From contig CM037596.1 in the NCBI GenBank assembly GCA_021018995.1, positions 8,879,501 through 8,943,500 on the forward strand: a stretch of DNA of 64,000 bases, read 5' to 3'. The notes under the pieces are model-generated. The model had not been told where the DNA came from, made no database searches, and was given only the letters and a program-made list of their open reading frames with translations. Both the position numbers and the translations under genes were made by a program. This DNA comes from Chloranthus sessilifolius (Eukaryota; Streptophyta; Magnoliopsida; Chloranthales; Chloranthaceae). Numbering within the stretch: position 1 is the stretch's first letter; every line of letters begins with the position of its first letter. This document shows, one piece after another, positions 1 through 10,420 of this stretch.

Positions 1-115
1 CAACACAAAAAATAATAATTCAAGAGACAAATTCATTCCAATCAGATGGCTTAAATCACCCGACAATGCCATTTTTGGGTCCATTATGACTGAAATCAGA
101 TGGCTTAAATCTCCT

Positions 116-306
116 TTTTTTTTAGATGATAACAAAACGAATATATTAAAGAACAGAAGAAAACATACCTTAACGGGGAGTAAGACACTACCCAAAACAA
201 AAAGAAAACCCCCCAAGAACTCACCCGGGAGCCCGAGGAGGACCACAAAGCAACGAAAACCCCGAGCCTGTCACAGCATGGACACCAGAGAGGGTCACCC
301 TGTCCA
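116..306 (-). mobile_element. Short 5'-truncated non-LTR retro-insertion
   Basis: A 191-bp insert is bounded by a perfect 14-bp direct repeat, GGCTTAAATCTCCT, at 102-115 and 307-320. The left side begins with a T run, which is the poly(A) tail of a minus-strand retroposon. The body is GC-richer than its surroundings and has no recognisable domain. A tail plus a long target site duplication is the signature of LINE-mediated insertion. Whether it is a truncated LINE 3' end or a SINE cannot be decided from this copy. Confidence 0.75.
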
Positions 307-354
307 GGCTTAAATCTCCTAAACCAATACAGCCCACCACATCTTAAACTATTG

Positions 355-411
355 ATGGTTTAAGATCATTAAACACATATTTTAGGTATACATGACGGTC
401 ACGTGAGTCGG
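355..411. repeat. Partial copy of the 541-961 inverted-repeat element
   Basis: This stretch repeats the right-hand end of the element at 541-961, including an exact 19-base match (TGACGGTCACGTGAGTCGG at 393-411 and 950-968) and the preceding TTTAAGATCATTAAACA-like block. It is read as a second, truncated copy of the same MITE family. Confidence 0.5.
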
Positions 412-540
412 CCCAATCACACATCAAGTGGGGCCATTCAAAAATCAGGTAACGTGAGTACTCTCTCACCTTCTAAAACCCTCTTCTGCACCTCCTTTTA
501 ATCTCAACCAAAGTACCAAAGTTTTATGGGACCGACAATC

Positions 541-961
541 ATGACCGTCATTTAAGCACCAAATGATGTTTAAACGATCTTCCACAATTTATTGGCTTAT
601 GATCTTGGAAATCCATGCCGTCAAAGTGATATATCATCAATTGAAGGCCTATGGGTAAAAAAATCACGCTTTTTGGGAGATTCGAACCATCCGATCTGTG
701 CACTTACTGTCAACAGTTCTTAATTTTGATGGTTGATATTGAATTTCACTGATAAGATAGTTTGCATTCACTTATAAACATGATCCTTTGGCTGCGATGT
801 GTTCCAACGAGGGATTGCTACTTGGGCAATTTAGATTGAACATAGAAGTGTGCCACATGGCACAATGATAAATCGTACTTCAATGGTGTGAGATAAAAAG
901 TGGCATTTCAATGGTGGGAGATCATTTAAACAATATTTTTAGGTGTATATGACGGTCACGT
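541..961. mobile_element. MITE with about 45-bp terminal inverted repeats
   Basis: The left end (ATGACCGTCATTTAAGCACC and on through the TTTAAACGATCT block to about 587) matches the reverse complement of the right end (about 912-961), with a few mismatches. The inside is AT-rich and non-coding. A related end is seen near 58370-58425 in a DUF3326 intron. The superfamily is not assigned because no clean target duplication was seen. Confidence 0.55.
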
Positions 962-1139
962 GAGTCGGGGCCTTTAAATATCTAGGAGGCTACCGCTTTG
1001 CCTACCGGTGGAAAGCAAACAGAAAATAAAACCCTTCGGCGAAGGGCCTTCGCAGAATCGCAGCCACACCTTCGTCCTTCACAGGGAGAGAAGAAGAAAA
1101 AGAAGAATGAAAGGGAAAAAAAAATGGTACGAGATTTGA

Positions 1140-1247
1140 GAAGAAGCCCCACCAGCAGCTACGTCCTCCGCTCCTTCTCTTCTTCTTCTTCTTCTTCTAT
1201 TTTTTTTCCCTCCCTTTCGCAACCCTAAAAAAGAGCCAGAGCAAAGC

Positions 1248-1278
<31 letters not shown>

Positions 1279-1345
1279 CTTTTACCTTGCCTTTTGCAAC
1301 CCTAAAAACAAGCCAGAAAAAAAAAAAAAAAGAAAAAAAAAGCAG
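1140..1345. repeat. (CTT)n and homopolymer low-complexity block, locally duplicated
   Basis: CTT runs at about 1180-1198 and 1249-1281 are each followed by a GCAACCCTAAAAA...GCCAG segment, so a unit of roughly 80 bp has been duplicated. The reading frames across it are poly-Ser or poly-Glu and are not taken as genes. The pyrimidine-rich strand resembles a plant leader, but no coding exon follows. Confidence 0.6.
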
Positions 1346-1429
1346 CCCACCATATACCAATTTAGGCCCCTAAAAAGGCAACCCTAAAAAAATAGGGATT
1401 AAAATAATATATCTATAAAAAAAATCAAA

Positions 1430-1575
1430 TGTCATACCAACCCTATCCCGGTCGTACCGTACCCAATTTTTTTTTCGGAAACTCGTGGGATACGCATGCA
1501 AGCGTATCCCACCCATACCCGTATCCAATACGTATCGGATACGGGGACGACGCCCTTTTGGGCGTATCCATGCTT
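1430..1575. repeat. Palindromic GTATCC/GGATAC repeat block
   Basis: Short perfect or near-perfect palindromes are packed together: GGGATACGCATGC / AAGCGTATCCC, and CCGTATCCAATACG / TATCGGATACGG. The block is GC-richer than its flanks and non-coding. The same ATACGTATCGG word reappears at about 2249 and 2376. Confidence 0.6.
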
Positions 1576-1784
1576 CCTAGCTTAAGACATGCCACGTATG
1601 ACGACAAGACCATTTAAGTAAATTATAAGTATTAGGTGTATCATGTTCATTTCACATATGTTTATGTTTCAACTTCAGTTGATTTATGTTTATGATATTT
1701 ATGATCAAATGATGATATTACTGTTTAGTTGTAACTCTTTTCACAATTGTTTAAGAATTGATATCACAAACACTCACTAAGTTA

Positions 1785-2463
1785 CACATACAATCACACT
1801 GGGTAGATTGTAGTGGATTGGTTGTGCAACCCACTAAGTTTACACGACTGAGTAAACTCATCCCACGAAAAATAACAGTTGCAAGTGAAGATACAGAATA
1901 CTCTGTCTCTGGAGACTTTGATACCCCGATAGATGATACGGTGTATGAGGGTGATGACTGGATGACCAGCTAGACGATGGAAGGTACATATCAAATATAT
2001 AGAAAAACTTTACAGTAATTAACTGTACCTTTATTCCTGGTCATTTAGTATCGTGGACTTAAAATTTAAAGTACACCTGATGAAGGGAATTTTAATGTTA
2101 GCAAAAAAATTGGTTCACGATTTTTGGGAGCTCAATTTTATGTAAAATATGTAGGTCCGCTTAACGCCTTAAAAAGCGTGCGGGGCCATGACACGCATGG
2201 GTCAGAAATTCGGAAAACCGGTACATATCATCCAGCTCCAAAACTAATACGTATCGGTTCCGGACGATACATTGGTATGAATCATCCAGTATTTTGATAT
2301 TCTCTATGGGAGGCACCGGTATGGTACCTTGAATGTACCGTACCGATGACCCCCAAAACCGATACATATCGGACGATACGTATCGGTTCGGGACGATATT
2401 TTGACCCATGATGACACGGGATTGTAGGCCATTGAGATCGGGTAGAATTTCGGGTCGTGACTT
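1785..2463 (+). mobile_element. Fragment of a Del/Tekay-type LTR
   Basis: Two blocks match the reverse complement of the solo LTR at 34510-37755. Positions 1815-1890 (GACTGAGTAAACTCATCCCA and neighbours) match about 34984-35055. The right end (GGGTAGAATTTCGGGTCGTG at about 2440-2459) matches the terminal 34510-34530. This copy therefore lies in the opposite orientation to the solo LTR and is rearranged, with the palindromic block at 2195-2400 lying between the shared segments. Confidence 0.6.
2195..2400. repeat. Palindromic CGATACGTATCGG repeat block
   Basis: Repeated near-palindromes built from TATCG/CGATA words (for example CGATACGTATCGG near 2375 and AATACGTATCGG near 2248) fill about 200 bp. 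It has the same vocabulary as 1430-1575. The open frames across it are not gene-like. Confidence 0.55.
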
Positions 2464-2544
2464 TCTCACTCCCTGGGTTAGGAACATGAACAAAACAAAC
2501 GCACCCAAACACAGGAGGTAGGGACGAGGGAAAATGGTTGAATT

Positions 2545-2711
2545 TTAGGAGGGGGAAGGTACAAAAAGTGTCTCTCCACCAAGAATGGATGATGACATTC
2601 TATTAATAAGATGACAAGCAGTGAGAGCAGCATCACTCAAAAATATTTAGGAACGGACATTTGAAGTAGAAGAGCTCGAGTGACATCAAGAAGATGTCTA
2701 TTTTCTTGCAA
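2545..2711 (-). pseudogene. Copia integrase fragment
   Basis: The minus strand reads ENRHLLDVTRALLLQMS, then VPKYF, and after a frameshift ALTACHLINRMSS. This is the conserved Copia stretch that follows the integrase catalytic core. Only about 55 codons survive, with a stop and a frame change. It belongs with the gag/protease fragment at 3296-4318 and the LTR at 4802-5038, from which it is separated by a LINE 3' end. Confidence 0.7.
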
Positions 2712-3295
2712 CTTTATTTCTTTTTTTCGATAGGCAAGCTAAGGTTGAGGGGTCCTCTCCCCTAGTATTAAGCACCAAAAGGAAATTTGCATATGTACAA
2801 TGCTAGAAGATACATTATCTTCTACAAGAGAGATAAAAGGTAACAGTAAATTAGCATCTACATTCCATCGAACGTTCATCAAGTCCAAGTGTGGTTAAGT
2901 AATCCGTTGGCCTGTCCCCATTCCTTCCAATATGCGATATCTTGAAATTGGAGCTTAAATCCGCTTAGCTTTAATTTCCCCCACAAGGGCAGTATATGTC
3001 CAAGGTAGTTTCCCCTTCCCCTCAACAGTTGTTATAGCCATTAGAGAATCCGACTCAACATGAGTTGAATTGAAATTCAACTCCACAGCGCTGCATAGAG
3101 CCAGCAATATCGCCTCCAGTTCGATCAAAATGATACCACTTTCCTAACACTTAGCAAAAAAGTATGAAGGAACTCCCCATTAAAATCCTGAAACACCATG
3201 CCCATCCCAGCAGCAGCATTGATAAGGGAGCCATCAGTATTAGACTAGATAAATTCCAAGATAGGTTTAGTCCATGCAGCTTAGATCGAGTACCA
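2712..3295 (-). pseudogene. LINE 3' end with plant-type RNase H domain
   Basis: The minus strand encodes a degenerate RNase H: NTDGSLINAAAGMGMVFQDF, then after a frameshift IELEAILLALCSAVE and THVESDSLMAI. The Asp, Glu and Asp expected at the catalytic positions of the plant RNase H (RVT_3) family are all visible. Below the domain the sequence ends in a T run near 2712-2728 (a poly(A) tail on the minus strand). The element lies between Copia protease and Copia integrase pieces and is read as an insertion into that older element. No target duplication was found. A free-standing host RNase H is less likely given the tail and the decay. Confidence 0.65.
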
Positions 3296-4318
3296 TAAGC
3301 AAGAACTACACATGAATGAACACTAAAATTATAAAAAGACGAGACCACATCAGAGGTATCTATCATATGATCTATATCCCCTGAAACTATGATCCAGGGT
3401 GATATTTATAAGATACAAGATCAGCAGTACCCAAATTCATGAAGTTAGCATGTGAAGTAGGAAAACCACTAGTACCGGAAGAAGGCTGCTAACTTTGGAT
3501 CAGTCTAGTATTGTCCCCACAAGATAGTGATGTGATCTCCTGAAGTAGGTTGTGACTCTAAAAGGCATAGCAGGTCCGGCAGATTTAGCATCCTAAGTCT
3601 CTTCGGTGTAGGCCTAATTAGCCCAAGTTGGCTCGCTACGAAAACAAGAATCAACGAGTGTCAGATAAACTACAATGAGTACATCTATGCAGTCCACGAT
3701 CTCCACCCTAAGTCTCGACCACCATGGCCACCACAGCCCTACGGTTACCATTACCAAGATGGAAGTCTATTGATATGTAACACCAGCACTGATGCTACTT
3801 CTAATAGTCATATGTTGCAAGCGTGCATAAACCTCAATAACAGAAGGAATAGAGTGTCCTCCCAAAATCCATGCTCTAACAAGCTCATACTCAGAGAGAA
3901 GTCCAGAAAATAGTTTGGCCACCTTCCACTCTTCATGTTGTTGTCTCTGTTTTTCAATATCTGATGTGACGCTAATAAACATGTAGCTCCTCACATCCCA
4001 ACCAACTTGGAATAATAATCGCCAAGAGACTTGTCTGCCTTTTTCAAGGAGAACCCAAGAGATATTCCTCCCAGATGAGTACATGTCATGAAGGGTTTCT
4101 CATATGGGTTAGGCAGAATTTAGCAACATTACATTGGAGTTGATAGAGGGTTCCCTGCCATTCCATAGCCAAGTCACTATCTGAGCGCTAGAGAGATGGT
4201 CTGCAACCCATTCACGATACTCAGGATCAGTGCTCAATGAGATTTCAGAAGTAAGAAAATGGTCCTTCTCCTTGGCCATGGGAAACACCCGAACACGTTT
4301 CGCCCATTGAAAATAATT
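3296..4318 (-). pseudogene. Copia gag and protease region, decayed
   Basis: Minus-strand frames at 3767-4318 give the plant Copia gag pattern. First comes NYFQWAKRVRVFPMAKEKDH, then EYREWVADHLSSAQIVTWLW, then KVAKLFSGLLSEYELVRA and ILGGHSIPSVIEVYARLQ. Further down, near 3290-3370, DHMIDTSDVVSSFYNFS matches the segment after the Copia aspartic protease site, where the usual DSG-type triad is degraded. Stops interrupt the frame throughout. The gag sits about 480 bp inside the LTR at 4802-5038, as expected. Confidence 0.75.
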
Positions 4319-4530
4319 CAGGCCATCTACGTGGCCTCATTGGGCCATTAATGGAATTCAATGAAACTATACTTTAAAATCCATGGTTAAGAAAAACGAT
4401 TAAGTATCACCTTAGTTGATGGATTTACCCACGCTTGGATGTTTCACTAGGAATGGTTGATCATTCACATATACAAAAGATGCTACGCGTCATGTGCCAT
4501 GGAATTAAGCATACCTATGATCGTCTCTTT

Positions 4531-4558
4531 ATATATATGTGTGTGTGTGTGTGTGTGT
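4531..4558. repeat. (AT)n(GT)n microsatellite
   Basis: An uninterrupted AT run passes into a GT run. It lies in the leader between the Copia gag and its 5' LTR. Confidence 0.9.
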
Positions 4559-4789
4559 AGGTCACAATGAAAGACAACCAACATATGATCCACACATATA
4601 ATCACCCTTCTCTTATGTTAATATAAAAATAAGGGTACTATGCATCAACACTAACATGATACATGAAAAGAACTACAAGGTTGTTGACAAGTTAGAAAGG
4701 AAAAATAGGTTTCCATACGATAGAAACCATAAAAAATAAGTGGAGAAAAGATAAAAGGAGAGGAGCCATGAATAAAACCATAATTTAAT

Positions 4790-4801
4790 GCTTGGATACC
4801 A
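4790..4801 (-). other. Copia primer binding site
   Basis: On the minus strand TGGTATCCAAGC directly follows the LTR end. It is close to the initiator-Met tRNA primer site (TGGTATCAGAGC) of many plant Copia elements, and it fixes the orientation and the LTR boundary. Confidence 0.7.
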
Positions 4802-5038
4802 TGTAGGATTTGAGATTATATTAGGGTTTCATGTATTCTAACAAGAATAAGGAGATAAGCCATAACTAGAGAGAGAACTACTCATGAGAAAGAGTTGGAC
4901 GTTTAAACCTTTAATCACATGCCCTCTCCATTTCCTTTATTAGGATAAAAAAAAATATCTAAATACAGTAATGAAAAGATTACCATTAAAAATATCATAA
5001 AAAGCTAAATGTCCCCTTAGTAAGATAAATCCTCAACA
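4802..5038 (-). mobile_element. 5' LTR of the broken Copia element
   Basis: On the minus strand the 237-bp segment begins TGTTGAGGATTTATC and ends AATCCTACA, followed directly by the primer site. The TG...CA ends, the size and the position upstream of gag fit a Copia LTR. No second LTR was found below 2545, so the 3' half of the element is lost or rearranged. Confidence 0.7.
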
Positions 5039-5117
5039 AGCATGTTGAGGTGGCCTCCAAGCCTCAGGTTGGGTGCCACGTGGCAGCAATTGGCCTGAAG
5101 CCAAACTCTCGAACATT

Positions 5118-5156
<39 letters not shown>

Positions 5157-5425
5157 AAGAGAGAGAGAGAGAGAGAGAGCAGGTCGTGCATTCAAACTAA
5201 TTGAGTGTCACATGGCACTCAATCCAAGGATAGGATGCCATGTGCATGTACCCAAGGTCAAGCAACTACCATCTCAAAAAAAAGGAAAAGGGTGACCATA
5301 CACCATTGATGTTTTTGTCAAAAGAAAAAACTTCAATGGCAAAACAACGTCCCAAAAAAAAGTTTATTTTCTAAAACTTTTTGGGATGCTCTGAACTCTT
5401 GGGAGGATGTGTTGTAATTCGTGGT
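5039..5425. other. Non-coding spacer with compound microsatellite
   Basis: The spacer contains (CA)n(TA)n(GA)n at 5117-5179. A near-repeat of GTGTCACATGGCACTC and GGATGCCATGTGC lies around 5207-5242. No gene or element ends are seen before the LINE target duplication at 5426. Confidence 0.6.
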
Positions 5426-5989
5426 AACGTGGCACGTGATGAAAGAACAAGGGACTAAGTTAACTAAGAAGTGTGCTTGCTCTAAGATGAGTGCTCCTTT
5501 GGTTTTAAGAGCGAGGGATTGGTTCTACAAGCTATGTCGCAACCTCAACTTCCGGCGGCGGAAGGTTTGTCATCGGTCTGGGTGTATCTCCACCAGGGAG
5601 GAGGGGGCGGTGGTCAAATCTTCGAAGGATCCCACTCCCAGGTGGAACCATCAGGTGATTCTAAATGGGAGCCAGGGTCGAGACCTTGAAGATGGGTGGT
5701 ATGTCGCTGACAAGAGGTTTCAACGGGCATCTCAATCGATAGCGGGGGGAGCGCGTCGCCGTTACGGTGTTTCTTTTGCCGAGGTCGTGGGGAAGAACGG
5801 CCATTACCGGTGGGAAGGGTAATCGGTGGACAACTCGTATATCCCCACCGGTTTTGTGTCGTCCCCCAACGCCAATGGGGGGCCGCGTAGTCTTTGGCGG
5901 GAGTTTAATTCCCCACAGTTCGACTCTCTTGCTACCAACTTAAAGCAGTATTGGGTGGTGTTGCATGCTGTTCAAGATATATTATCACT

Positions 5990-7023
5990 ATTCAATATTC
6001 ACAAGTGTATACAGAGTTACTGGGATTACACAGATAGGCCAGCCTTATCTATAATTACAAGACTAAATATCTCCTAAGGTTCCCATCTGAGGATGAAAGC
6101 TTGGCTCTACGCCGCAAAAAATCCTTCTAGATTGATGGAGCCCCGGTGGAGTGTGGTGTCTGGGAACCATCAATGGGTGATCTGCAGCTACAGTGGTGGG
6201 AGGGGGGGTCTGGATCTGATTGATCGACCTTCCTATTCACGCTTGGACCCCCGAGGTCCTGAGGGAGATTGGGAATCTCTGCGGTAGGTTCATTATCGCG
6301 GATCGGAGCTCCGTCAACCTCTGGGATACCCGCGACGTTCGGATCCTCGTTGTCATTAACTCTTGGGAGCTCATTCCCAGATCGTGCGAGATTCGCCTCT
6401 ATGGCCAAGAATATCGGGTCTTCATAGAAATAGCGCTCATGGAGAAGGTGCTCATGCTGAAACAACCGAGCGATGAATCCATAGGGCCCCGGGACGTCGG
6501 GGTAGACATACCCGGTTGTGCCACAGAAGAAGGCTCGCTGGCAAATGAACCATGCCGAGACGGGATAGCAAGGTCCAGTTGGAATGAAGCGCGACGGTCA
6601 GAGGGGGGCTTGTCCACGAATTTGGCGTTCCGTGGTGTGCACAGGCGATCGTCCACGTCAACGGAGGTGATTGTTCCCTTGGGGGTTGTCCAAGTGAGTC
6701 ATTGCTCAGTTGGGAAATTGGAAGAAGGGGAAATTGTTGGTGAGTCTCAGGTTCCGACCATGGAGGGTTCTTGCTTGAAGACCGGTGACGAGGATGCTCT
6801 CGTTCGCTCACGGCCGCCGAAGCTGCCGATACACCACAAATCGCCACAGGTCACTAATCCCGATGTATCTTGGTACATCAATATGGATCTCCCACCGTCA
6901 ACGTTTCCAATGGCCAAGATCTTATCGTACATCAAAGCTGACAAAGTGCACCTGCAGAGGAAGGTCGCAGGTGAGTCAATGGAGAAGCCGAAGAGGAAGG
7001 ACAAGGTCAGTAGCCGTACCTAG
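5990..7023 (+). pseudogene. LINE ORF1-like region (DUF4283-type)
   Basis: The frames together read KTKYLLRFPSEDESLAL, then IDLPIHAWTPEVLREIGNLC and GRFIIADRSS. This is the pattern of the nucleic-acid-binding N-terminal protein of plant LINEs (a DUF4283 fold followed by the LPxHxW...xIGxxCG motif). The upstream segment 5421-5822 includes VSFAEVVGKN, which is also typical of ORF1 N-termini. No CCHC zinc knuckle is visible. The last open stretch (6220-7023) is Ser/Arg-rich at the C-terminus. At least two frame changes are needed across the region. Confidence 0.7.
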
Positions 7024-7948
7024 GATCCGATGGAGACCGAAACTTTAGGTTGCTTTTTGAGGAAGAACCAACCTGCAAACGAAAAGAGGCTTAGGGTATT
7101 TCAGCAAAGAAGGCTTCATTTGGGATCTCGAGGAGTGAGAGGTACTGGAGTGTCGAACCGTCACCAACCAAGTGAAGCTTCTAGAATCCCATCTGAGCAG
7201 CTGACAAGGGTTGACAAGAGGTTAAAATGGAGGGGGTTGTAAAGGCTATATATGTTGGCGGGTCACGTGACCAGCAGATGGGTACCCCCTTGGGGCCTAC
7301 ACATGATAGCACGTGGACGATAGGTGATGCGCACCTTTCAAGTAGGGGACAGCTGGTGGGGTGGGTACCCTGGGTATTTTCCGTGGTTGAACCTTGGGGG
7401 TACGATCTAATATCAGGTCCGGGGTCCAGGGGTGAGGATGGTTCGTCTCTCTGTCGGGCTGAACTTGCTGGGCCTTATCCCTCATACGTGGGGAGGAATG
7501 AAGGAACAGGAATCGACTTCGTGTGTGGGTGGGGCAATTCAGCGGGTTAATGCAATTGGGCGACTCGGTTTGTCTTTGAGTTCGAGGGGCTCTATGATGG
7601 AGGGTTCCTGGTTCCGCGATCTCATTTTGATGGAGGTCTTGTCAGAGCAGCTTTCCGATATGAGTCCTGATCCTGATTGCGTGGTGTCGGAGCGGCAGCT
7701 AGGGAGATTGACAGAGCACATCGGGGACAAGATGAGGTCCTAAAAGGGCTGTGTATTGCCCAATCAGGTCATTGAAGGCGTCAACGGGGATGGGCATGTT
7801 GAGGGGATCGGAGTTTCTACGGATATTGATCGTCTAATTTGTCTGGGTCGCAATCTCAGTTTGTCTTTCAAAGGGTCTGAGGCAAACCTGCAGGAGGTGT
7901 TTCGTTCCATTTTGGTCAGCCGCCAGGATAACAAGAAGAAGCGTCGTA

Positions 7949-9300
7949 GTGGGTTGTGAGAACTTGCGCGATTACAGTGGGGGCTGGATTCAAAAAGCTA
8001 AGGTTAGATGGCTCAAGGAGGGGGATGCCAACACTAAATACTTCCATACGGTTGCCAACGCCCGTTACAAATCGAATTATTTGGGTAGCATTGTGGTTGA
8101 CGGGGTGACGTATTCGGGTGACGATCAGGTCCGAGAGAACATCGTCGCGTTCTATAAGCGAATGCACATGGATGTTGGATTACCGCGATCGCAGCTGGAT
8201 GGGTTACCATTCAATGCTATATCGGTGGAGGAGAGTATGGGGTTGAAGCAATGCCCGTTACAAATCGAATTATTTTGGTAACATTGTGGTTGACGGGGTG
8301 ACGTATTCGGGTGACGATCAGGTCTGAGAGAACATCGTCGCGTTCTATAAGCGAATGTACATGGATGTTGGATTACCGCGACCGCAGCTGGATGGGTTAC
8401 CATTCAATGCTATATCGGCGGAGGAGAGTATGGGGTTGGAGCAACAATTTAACAAAGAGGAGATTTGGAGGGTGATCAGATTTGGTGGTAGGAATAAAGC
8501 GTCGGGACCGGATGGTTTTACCATGGAGTTCTTCCGATCGTTTTGGGACCTAATGGAGGTTATGTTTGAGTATCACACTTCTGGAATCATTGGGAGGACT
8601 CTAAACTCCACTTTTATCACCCTCATTCCCAAAAGAGATGGTGCTGAGGAAATTTCCAACTTCCGCCCGATTAGCCTCACCAATTGCCTTTACAAGATTA
8701 TATCTAAGGTGTTAGCTAGCAAACTAAAACAGGTGATGAGCAAAATAATCTCGAGTAATCAGGGGGCTTTTGTGTGAGGTAGGTAGTTAGTGGACCTGGT
8801 TGCGATGGCTCAAGAGAATCATTGTCGCCCTGCTGCGATTTGGAAGGTGGATATGGAAAAAACGTATGATCGGGTGAGTTGGGAGGGTCATGATTATATG
8901 TTTGGAAGACTGGGGTTCGGATCTACCTGGAGGAGATGGATGCGTGGTTGTTATTCCTCGGTGTGGTTCTCGGTTCTGATTAATGGCACTCCGGTTGGGT
9001 ATTTTAAGAGCTCAAGGGGTATCCGTTAGGGAGATCCGCTATCCCTTTTCTCTTTAATATGGTGGGCGAGGCGTTATCTAGGTGAAAATGATAGGGCACG
9101 CCAGGGAGCTCAATCTAATTACCGGTATTCAGGTGGGAGCCCAAGGTAGATCAATCTCGCACTTACAATACGCAGATGATACGATTTTATTTGGGAAGGC
9201 TAATGTTATGGAGTTCAATGCTTTGGTTGATGTTCTTTCAGTGTATGAGGCGGTGTCGGGTCAGCGTATCAATTTTCTCAAGTCCGCTATCACGTAGATT
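7949..9300 (+). pseudogene. LINE reverse transcriptase, decayed
   Basis: Motifs run in order. First is KVRWLKEGDANTKYFHTVAN (the conserved segment before RT), then ASGPDGFTMEFFRSFW, LNSTFITLIPKRDGAEE, NFRPISLTNCLYKIISKVLA, KVDMEKTYDRVSWEG and GIR*GDPLSPFLFN. The catalytic SHLQYADDTILFGK comes last, near 9157-9198. The YADD box is intact, but in-frame stops occur at about 8281, 8775 and 9028, and another closes the frame at 9295-9297. Part of the N-terminal region has been tandemly duplicated (see 8060-8445). Confidence 0.9.
8060..8445 (+). repeat. 193-bp tandem duplication inside the LINE RT
   Basis: Positions 8060-8252 and 8253-8445 are the same sequence at an offset of 193 bp, with roughly eight single-base differences by eye. 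Since 193 is not a multiple of three, the duplication shifts the frame, and the first base changes also create a stop at 8279-8281. Divergence between the copies suggests it arose well before now. Confidence 0.9.
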
Positions 9301-9522
9301 GGGGTTGAGGAGCCTTTATTGGCTGAGCTTGAGCGAACGGTGAGCTGTGTAATTGAGAAGCTCCCTATTAAGTACTTCGGTCTACCGCTAGGACTCAGAC
9401 AGCCCACAACTCGAGAATGGCAACCGGTAGTGCAAAGGTTCGACCAGCGGTTATGGTCGTAGAAAGGAAAGCTACTGAATAGTGAAGGTAGGCTGGCTCT
9501 AGTTAAAGCGGTCCTCTCGTCG

Positions 9523-10420
9523 ATGCCCATTTTCTATATGTCGATGTTTAAGTACCCGATGGAAGTTATTAATCGGCTTGATCAAATCCAACGGTCCTTT
9601 CTATGGGAGGGGATCGGGTATGGGCAGGCGATACCACCTTATAAACTGGGATACTTGTCAACTGCATGTCGATTGTGGTGGTTGGATATTCGCAGCTTGA
9701 GACGGACCAACCTAGCGCTTCTAGGGAAATGGTTCTAGAGAGCGGGGAGGGTGGAAGAGAGGGCTAGCCTTTGGCGTTTGGTGTTGATCGAGAAATACGG
9801 GCAATCCTTTGGTAGCTGGGGGATTTGCTTCACGGCCCACAGGGGTACCTCGGCTTGGTGGAGAGGTATTTGTAGCACTTGGGCGAATTTTTCTAGAGGG
9901 TTGCGGTTTAATTGGGGTTGTAGCACCCGTTTCCGGTTTTGGGATGATGGTTGGTTGGATGGTAGCCCCCTTAAGTCCTCCTTTTCGGACATCTACGCCA
10001 TTTCTTTGAACCCAGGTGGGAGGATCGGGGAATTTGCCTCACATACTCAAGGGGGTACTGTGTGGGATGTTGCTACCAAAAAGTTCCTGAAGGACGGTGA
10101 GGTGATCACGCTCTCAAATCTGATTCAGAAGCTCTATGAGGTGCAGCGGAATTCCCACGGTCATGATCAGAGGATTTGGGCCCCGAGCAGGGATGGAAAT
10201 TTCGAAGGCGCATGGCTGTGGAAAGAACCTATACCACCGAAAATTAAGTTTTTTGGGCGGACACTTTTTAAGGATAGAATCCTAACGTCGTAGGGGGAAG
10301 GATATTCCAAATTGTTGTGTGATGTGTGCCGACGAGGAGGAGATCGATGCGCATCTCCTTCTACACTTTCTGAGTTGGTCGTCCGTTAAGGTTGAGGGTG
10401 AGATACAGGAATACTGGATG
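9523..10420 (+). pseudogene. LINE RT C-terminal region and zinc-binding remnant
   Basis: Frames read MPIFYMSMFKYPMEVINRL, SFLWEGIGYG, then SAWWRGICSTW, RFNWGCSTRFRFWDDGWL and IPPKIKFFGRTLFKDRILTS, followed by a broken Cys-rich stretch near 10300-10330. This is the conserved tail of plant LINE ORF2 with the zf-RVT region. A stop follows ILTS, and the frame changes twice. Confidence 0.85.

Noticed and set aside
1079-1360. Minus-strand frame rich in Glu, Arg and Phe
   Set aside because: Translation of (CTT)n and poly(A/T) low-complexity DNA.
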